A stretch of 64,000 nucleotides of DNA from Goekera deserti (GTDB taxonomy: Bacteria; Actinomycetota; Actinomycetes; Mycobacteriales; Geodermatophilaceae). Positions within the stretch are counted from its first letter, which is position 1. Each line of letters starts with the position of its first letter. Under the pieces are notes generated by a model. That model had not been told where the DNA came from, did no database searches, and saw nothing but the letters and a program-made list of their open reading frames with translations. The position numbers and the translations under genes are program-made. The stretch covers positions 1-64,000 of the forward strand of contig NZ_JAAGWK010000018.1 of NCBI RefSeq assembly GCF_010685995.1, given 5' to 3'. Shown piece after piece: positions 59,563 to 64,000 of the stretch.

Positions 59563-60885
59563 GTGCCCCGTCCCACCCGCCTGCTGCTCACCCCCCTCGC
59601 GCTCGCCCTCGCCGGCACCGTGCTCGTCAGCCCGGCCTCGGCGCACACGCCACCGGAGCCACCGGCACCGCCCGCGGACGACTACGTCGTCGACGAGGAG
59701 GGGCTGCCGTTCGAGCCGCTGCCCGGGGCCATCGCCTCCTGGGGCGTGCTGGACGACGCCGGCTACCGCATCGAGGTGCCCGCACAGTGGAACGGCGACC
59801 TGCTGGTGTGGGCGCACGGCTACCGCGGCACCGGTCCGGAGCTCACCGTGGACAACCCGCCGGCCGGGCTGCGGGAGCAGCTGATCGCCGAGGGCTACGC
59901 CTGGACGGCGTCCAGCTACGACGCCAACGGCTACGACGTCGTCTCCGGCGTGCGGAGCACGCAGGAGCTGGTGGACTTCTTCGACGAGACCGTGGGCGTG
60001 CCCGAGCGCCGCTACCTGGCCGGGGCCTCGATGGGCGGGCACGTCACCGGGGTGAGCATCGAGCAGTTCCCGGACACCTGGGACGGCGCCCTGCCGGTCT
60101 GCGGCGTCATGGGCGACCGGCGGCTGTTCGACACGTTCCTCGACTACAACCTCGCGGCGCAGGCACTCACCGGTGTCGAGCCGGTGTACCCCGCGCCGCG
60201 GGACTACCTGGACACCACCGCGCTCACCGTCGAGGCCGCCCTCGGCACGCCCTACCCCGGTCAGCTGACGCCGGTGGGCGAGCAGCTCGCGGCGCTGACC
60301 GAGCTGCGCACCGGCGGCGAGCGGCCGCTGTTCGAGGCCGGGTTCGACGAGTTCGCGGAGTTCCTGTTCACCGTGTTCCCGGCCGACCCCGGCCAGGGCG
60401 AGGAGGCGGGCACGGTCGGCGGCAACGCCGACACCGTCTACCAGCTGGACGCCGACCCGGCGGTCAGCCCGGCCGAGCAGCAGCTCAACGCCGACGTGCT
60501 GCGGGTGGAGGCCACCCCGGCCCCGGAGGGCCTGGCCGGCGTGCCCACCATCGACGGGACCTTCGAGATCCCGGTGCTGACCATGCACGACCTCGGTGAC
60601 CTGTTCGTGCCGTTCAGCATGGAGCAGGACTACGCCCGGGACGCCGTCCTCCACGGCACCCGCGACCTGCTGGTGCAGCGGGCCGTCCGCGGCGTGGCGC
60701 ACTGCGACTTCAGCGCCGAGGAGTACCAGCAGGCCTTCGGCGACCTGGTCACGTGGGTGGAGCAGGGCGTGCGGCCCGAGGGCGACGACGTGCTCGACCC
60801 GGCCGCGGTCGCCGACCCGCGCTTCGGCTGCCGGTTCACCGTGCCGCAGCGCGCGTTCGACACCCAGGACTGCACCCCGGTCTGA
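59563..60885 (+). CDS. Secreted alpha/beta-hydrolase-like protein
   Basis: 440 aa. Sec signal peptide (LLLTPLALALAGTVLVSPASA, cleavage after ASA-H). Alpha/beta hydrolase pattern: GDLLVWAHGYRGTG (oxyanion), YLAGASMGGHVTGVSIE (nucleophile GxSxG as GASMGG), VLTMHDLGDLFVPF (acid) and RGVAHCDFSAEEY (His). Cys residues (VCGVM, FGCRF, DCTPV) could form disulphides outside the cell. Esterase or peptidase, substrate unknown. GTG at 59563. Confidence 0.88.
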   Translation: MPRPTRLLLTPLALALAGTVLVSPASAHTPPEPPAPPADDYVVDEEGLPFEPLPGAIASWGVLDDAGYRIEVPAQWNGDLLVWAHGYRGTGPELTVDNPPAGLREQLIAEGYAWTASSYDANGYDVVSGVRSTQELVDFFDETVGVPERRYLAGASMGGHVTGVSIEQFPDTWDGALPVCGVMGDRRLFDTFLDYNLAAQALTGVEPVYPAPRDYLDTTALTVEAALGTPYPGQLTPVGEQLAALTELRTGGERPLFEAGFDEFAEFLFTVFPADPGQGEEAGTVGGNADTVYQLDADPAVSPAEQQLNADVLRVEATPAPEGLAGVPTIDGTFEIPVLTMHDLGDLFVPFSMEQDYARDAVLHGTRDLLVQRAVRGVAHCDFSAEEYQQAFGDLVTWVEQGVRPEGDDVLDPAAVADPRFGCRFTVPQRAFDTQDCTPV

Positions 60886-61019
60886 GGCACCGATGGGGGC
60901 CGGTCGGCAGCGTCCGACCGGCTCCCGTCGTCGTCCGGTGAGAGAGCACTGGTACTACGGATGTAGCAGGTCTACTGTCTCGGGGCATCGATAGGGGTCT
61001 TCCGAGGAGCGGTGTCACG

Positions 61020-61946
61020 ATGCGTCCTGCGCACGACGGTCCGGTGGTCGCGGTCCGCGACCTGCAGATGAGGTACGGCACCCACCAGGTGCTGGGCGGC
61101 GTGGACTTCGACGTCCGGCCCGGTGAGGTGGTCTGCCTGCTCGGCCCGAACGGGGCCGGCAAGACCACCACGATCGAGGTGCTGGAGGGCTTCCGGCTGC
61201 GCTCCGGCGGATCGGTCGACGTCCTCGGTGCCGACCCCGCCCATGGCGACGACGCCTGGCGGGCACGGGTCGGGGTGGTGCTGCAGTCCTGGCGGGACCA
61301 CGCCCGGTGGACCCCGCGGCAGCTGCTCGGCTACCTGGGCAGCTACTACGTCCCCTATGCCGGGCCCGGCGTCCCGCGGCCCTACGACGTCGACTGGCTG
61401 CTGGACACCGTCGGGCTGACGGCACACGCCGACCGCAAGGTGCTCACCCTGTCCGGTGGCCAGCGGCGCCGGCTCGACGTCGCCGTGGGCATCGTGGGCC
61501 GCCCCGAGCTGCTGTTCCTGGACGAGCCCACGGCCGGCTTCGACCCGGAGGCCCGGCGCGACTTCCACGACCTGGTGCACCGGCTGTCGGACCTGGAGGG
61601 CACCACCGTGCTGCTCACCACCCACGACCTGACCGAGGCGGAGAAGCTGGCCGACCGGATCCTGATCCTGGCCGGTGGGCGGATCGTCGCCGACGGCAGC
61701 GCCGACGAGCTCACCCGGCAGGTCGCCGGCACCGGCGAGGTCCGCTGGACCCGCGGCGGGGAGCGCTTCGTGCACGCGACCGCGGAGCCGACACCGTTCG
61801 TCCGCGGGCTGTTCGAGCAGTACGGCGAGGAGGTCACCGACCTGGAGGTGACCCGGCCCAGCCTGGAGGACACCTACCTCGCCATGGTCGCCCGGCACGA
61901 GGCCGGGTCCGGGTCGGTGCCCGAGCTCGCGGTGGTGGCGTCGTGA
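61020..61946 (+). CDS. ABC transporter ATP-binding protein (ABC-2 exporter)
   Basis: 308 aa. Walker A LLGPNGAGKTTTIEVLEGF, Q-loop VVLQSWRDHARWTPRQ, signature LSGGQRRRLDVAVGI, Walker B LLFLDEPTAGFDPEARR, switch His LLTTHDLTEAEKLADR; C-terminal SLEDTYLAM as in DrrA-type exporters. ATG at 61020. Upstream (60950-60985) is a lower-GC patch with CTAC-GGAT-GTAG, probably the promoter. Coupled to the permease by GTGA overlap. Confidence 0.93.
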   Translation: MRPAHDGPVVAVRDLQMRYGTHQVLGGVDFDVRPGEVVCLLGPNGAGKTTTIEVLEGFRLRSGGSVDVLGADPAHGDDAWRARVGVVLQSWRDHARWTPRQLLGYLGSYYVPYAGPGVPRPYDVDWLLDTVGLTAHADRKVLTLSGGQRRRLDVAVGIVGRPELLFLDEPTAGFDPEARRDFHDLVHRLSDLEGTTVLLTTHDLTEAEKLADRILILAGGRIVADGSADELTRQVAGTGEVRWTRGGERFVHATAEPTPFVRGLFEQYGEEVTDLEVTRPSLEDTYLAMVARHEAGSGSVPELAVVAS

Positions 61947-62797
61947 ACGCCACCCGGATGGCCGTCGGCCGCGGCGCACGCCGGGGCTGGACGGAGTTCG
62001 TGTTCAGCCTGCGCAGCCCGCAGGACCAGGGCTTCTACCTGTTCACCGGCGTCGGCACGCTGGCCTGGCTGTGGTTCAACCGGGAGGAGGAGGTGGCGGG
62101 CACCGGCCTGCTCACGCCCACCGTCGCGCTGCCCGGCGTGCTCGGTGCCCTGCTCGCGTTCGGCGTGATCATCGGCCCGGCGTTCTCGCTGGCCATGGAG
62201 CGCGAGGACGGGACGCTGCTGCGGCACAAGGCGCTGCCGCACGGCATGCGCGGCTACGTCACCGGGCAGCTGGTCTACCACTCCCTCGGCATGTTCCCCA
62301 CCTTCCTGGTCCTGCTGGTGCCCGGGTTCCTGCTGTTCGACGGCCTCATGCAGCGCGGCGCCGTGGGCTGGCTGACCGTCGCCTGGGTGACCCTGCTGGC
62401 GCTGGCCGCGACCCTGCCGCTGGGCATGGTGCTCGGCGCCGTGGTGCCCAGCACGCAGAAGGTGGGCACCTGGGGCATGCTGCCGGTGCTGCTGGTCACG
62501 GCGGTCTCCGGCGTCTTCTACCCGGTGCAGGCGCTGTGGGGCTGGGTGCAGGTGCTCGCCCAGGTCTTCCCGGTCTACTGGATCGGGCTGGGCATGCGCT
62601 CGGCCTTCCTGCCCGCGGAGGCCGCGGCAGCGGAGCTGGGCGACTCCTGGCGCACCGGGCAGGTGGCGCTGGTGCTGCTGGCCTGGGCGGTCGTCGGGCT
62701 CGTCGCCGCGCCGCGGGTCCTCGCCCGGATGGCCCGCCGGCAGTCGGGCTCGCAGGTCGCTGCGGCCCGGGAGTCGGCGGCCCAGTGGGTCAGGTGA
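61943..62797 (+). CDS. ABC-2-type membrane permease
   Basis: 284 aa with six membrane helices: FYLFTGVGTLAWLWF, LPGVLGALLAFGVIIGPAFSLAME, GQLVYHSLGMFPTFLVLLVPGFLLF, LTVAWVTLLALAATLPLGMVLGAVV, TWGMLPVLLVTAVSGVFYPVQAL and VALVLLAWAVVGLVAAP. REDGTLLRHKALPHGM is the usual coupling loop of ABC-2 permeases. Partner of the ATPase upstream; substrate unknown. GTG 61943; stop overlaps the HTH gene. Confidence 0.92.
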   Translation: MNATRMAVGRGARRGWTEFVFSLRSPQDQGFYLFTGVGTLAWLWFNREEEVAGTGLLTPTVALPGVLGALLAFGVIIGPAFSLAMEREDGTLLRHKALPHGMRGYVTGQLVYHSLGMFPTFLVLLVPGFLLFDGLMQRGAVGWLTVAWVTLLALAATLPLGMVLGAVVPSTQKVGTWGMLPVLLVTAVSGVFYPVQALWGWVQVLAQVFPVYWIGLGMRSAFLPAEAAAAELGDSWRTGQVALVLLAWAVVGLVAAPRVLARMARRQSGSQVAAARESAAQWVR

Positions 62798-63087
62798 GCG
62801 GTGCGCCGGCCGGGGGACCACGCTCCGGGAGCGACCGCCCGTCCGACGCCGTGCACAACCGGATCGCCCAGCTCCGGGCCGAGCAGCAGGTGACCCGGCG
62901 CGAGCTGGCCGACGCGCTGGGGGTGCACTACCAGACCGTCGGCTACCTGGAGCGCGGCGAGTACAACCCGAGCCTGCACCTGGCCCTGCGGATCGCCGCC
63001 TTCTTCCGGGTGCCGGTCGAGGTGGTCTTCTCCACCAGCCCGTTCCCGCGGATCAGCGACGTCGGGCGCGCGCCCCGGCCGGGCTGA
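62794..63087 (+). CDS. XRE-family helix-turn-helix regulator
   Basis: 97 aa. HNRIAQLRAEQQVTRRELADALGVHYQTVGYLERGEYNPSLHLALRIAAFFRVPVEVVFSTSPFP is a single XRE domain of the short YozG-like type. GTG at 62794 overlaps the permease stop; it probably represses its own ABC exporter operon. Confidence 0.92.
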   Translation: MSGAPAGGPRSGSDRPSDAVHNRIAQLRAEQQVTRRELADALGVHYQTVGYLERGEYNPSLHLALRIAAFFRVPVEVVFSTSPFPRISDVGRAPRPG

Positions 63088-63096
63088 GCGCGCAGG

Positions 63097-64000
63097 TCAC
63101 GGGCGCAGCACCAGCAGCGCGACGTCGTCCTCGGCGTCGGAGCCGAGCCGGCCGAGCAGGACGTCGCAGACCTGCTCGGTCGGCAGGTCGTGCAGCCCGG
63201 CGGCCGCGAGCCGCAGCCGCTCGAACGCGTCGTCCAGCGACTCGCCGCGGCGCTCCACGAGCCCGTCGGTGTACAGCACCAGCGTCGCACCGGGCTCCAG
63301 CACCAGCTCGTGGTCCGCGCGGCCGGCAGCCGGGTCGACGCCGAGCAGCAGGTCCGGTCTCCGCCAGAGCAGCTCGGTGGTGCCGTCGGGATGCAGCACC
63401 AGCGGCGGCGGGTGCCCGGCGTTCGACCAGCGCAGCAGCCGGCCGCCACCGGGCCCCGGCCCGTCCAGCTGGCAGATCACCGCGGTGGTCAGCGTCGGCA
63501 CCCGCAGCTGCTGCAGGGCGCGGTCCAGTGCGCCGAGCACCGCGCCGGGCGGCTCGCCGACGGTCTGCGCGACCCCGCGCAGCACGTTGCGCACCTGCGC
63601 CATGCCGGCGGTCGCGGTGCGGTCGTGCCCGGCCACGTCGCCGATCACCAGCGTCGTCCCACCGCTGCTCAGGAACGCGTCGTACCAGTCACCGCCGACC
63701 TGGGCCTCCCGGGTCGCCGGCTGGTAGCGCACCGCGATGCGCAGGTCGTTCGGCTCCGGCGGGTCGGTGAGCAGGCTGCGCTGCAGCATCTCCGAGAGCC
63801 GCTGGCCCGCCCGGGTCGCCGCCCGCTCCGCCTCGCGCGCCCGGATCCGCTCGACCGCCTGGGCGGTGAGGGCCGCGAAGGTCTCCAGCAGTTCCCGGTC
63901 GGCCGGCCGCCAGGTGCGCGGCCCGCGGAAGGCCACCCCCAGCGCACCGACGACGCGCCCGCGGGCCAGCAGCGGCACCGTCGCCGAGGCCTGGGTGCGG
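63097..64000 (-). CDS. GAF-SpoIIE (PP2C-type) protein phosphatase, N-terminus beyond the window
   Basis: 300 residues visible, continuing past the right edge. The end of a GAF domain (ASATVPLLARGRVVGALGVAFRGPRTWRPADRELLETFAALTAQAVERIRA) leads through a helix (EMLQRSLLTDPP) to a SpoIIE/PP2C domain: VRYQPATREAQVGGDWYDAFLSSGGTTLVIGDVAGHDRTA (Asp metal ligands in GGDWYD and GDVAGHD), VLYTDGLVERRGESLDDAFERL and DAEDDVALLVLRP. Ser/Thr phosphatase of anti-sigma-antagonist type signalling. Convergent with the XRE gene (10-bp gap). Confidence 0.93.
   Translation of the reverse strand, partial: RTQASATVPLLARGRVVGALGVAFRGPRTWRPADRELLETFAALTAQAVERIRAREAERAATRAGQRLSEMLQRSLLTDPPEPNDLRIAVRYQPATREAQVGGDWYDAFLSSGGTTLVIGDVAGHDRTATAGMAQVRNVLRGVAQTVGEPPGAVLGALDRALQQLRVPTLTTAVICQLDGPGPGGGRLLRWSNAGHPPPLVLHPDGTTELLWRRPDLLLGVDPAAGRADHELVLEPGATLVLYTDGLVERRGESLDDAFERLRLAAAGLHDLPTEQVCDVLLGRLGSDAEDDVALLVLRP

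Overview
The window is about 75% GC, has strongly GC-biased third codon positions, and makes heavy use of GTG starts with GTGA/ATGA stop-start overlaps. Together with a MacS-type sensor kinase, a mycobacterial-type Ssd remnant, a WYL regulator, a PAS-ANTAR protein and DtxR/IdeR-like iron boxes, this points to a high-GC Actinomycetota. Geodermatophilaceae (Blastococcus/Modestobacter/Geodermatophilus-like) is my best guess; that is an inference from gene content, not from a search.

Layout. 1-3.5 kb is a lower-GC accessory patch: the end of an IS5-type transposase, an HNH nuclease with an N-terminal substrate-recognition-like half, a damaged Mrr-like nuclease with a membrane tail, a lipoprotein and a small HTH protein. 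It ends inside a truncated ssd gene, so the patch appears to have replaced the tad-pilus locus that normally follows ssd. 4-10 kb holds a HAD phosphatase, a MacS/response-regulator pair, an aldo/keto reductase, a phosphotransferase and a Fic-like protein with a degraded motif. 10-16 kb: phosphatase-cobU-cobS face cobN across a long hairpin; cobN lies behind a cobalamin riboswitch. 16-24 kb: an iron-box-flanked DUF1540 gene and a P-loop-less ABC-ATPase-like gene, a glycine betaine/proline ABC operon with a fused double permease, a metallophosphoesterase and a TPR protein. 24-46 kb: cobG-cobH-cobIJ, an MFS pump, twin dynamin-like GTPases, DinB and WYL genes, terC with a Mn2+ riboswitch, cobK with a HAD gene, cbiD, def-cobL-smORF-cobM, cobD, an ANTAR regulator and plsC-cobQ. 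46-51 kb: small enzymes, an orphan PemK/MazF-type toxin, an AbrB-family transporter, a Phd/VapC pair and a winged-helix/membrane-protein pair. 51-59.5 kb: a riboswitch-led, tightly overlapping operon chlID-cobO-cobB-cobE-cobC-cobT-cysG. 59.5-64 kb: a secreted hydrolase, an ABC-2 exporter with an XRE regulator, and an SpoIIE-type phosphatase cut by the window edge.

How it works together. About twenty genes in several operons cover nearly the whole route from uroporphyrinogen III to adenosylcobalamin by the oxygen-dependent, late-cobalt route (CobG, CobN plus a ChlI/D fusion), except that the C-1 methylation step is represented by CbiD rather than CobF. Two AdoCbl riboswitches give feedback at the cobalt insertion step.

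Most unusual items: a 48-codon ORF made of 33-bp repeats, overlapped by ATGA at both ends between cobL and cobM; REP-like palindromes translated as the tail of CobE; a 7 x 16-bp TGTCGAC minisatellite; and several 'dead enzyme' genes (Fic-like, Mrr-like, ABC-ATPase-like).
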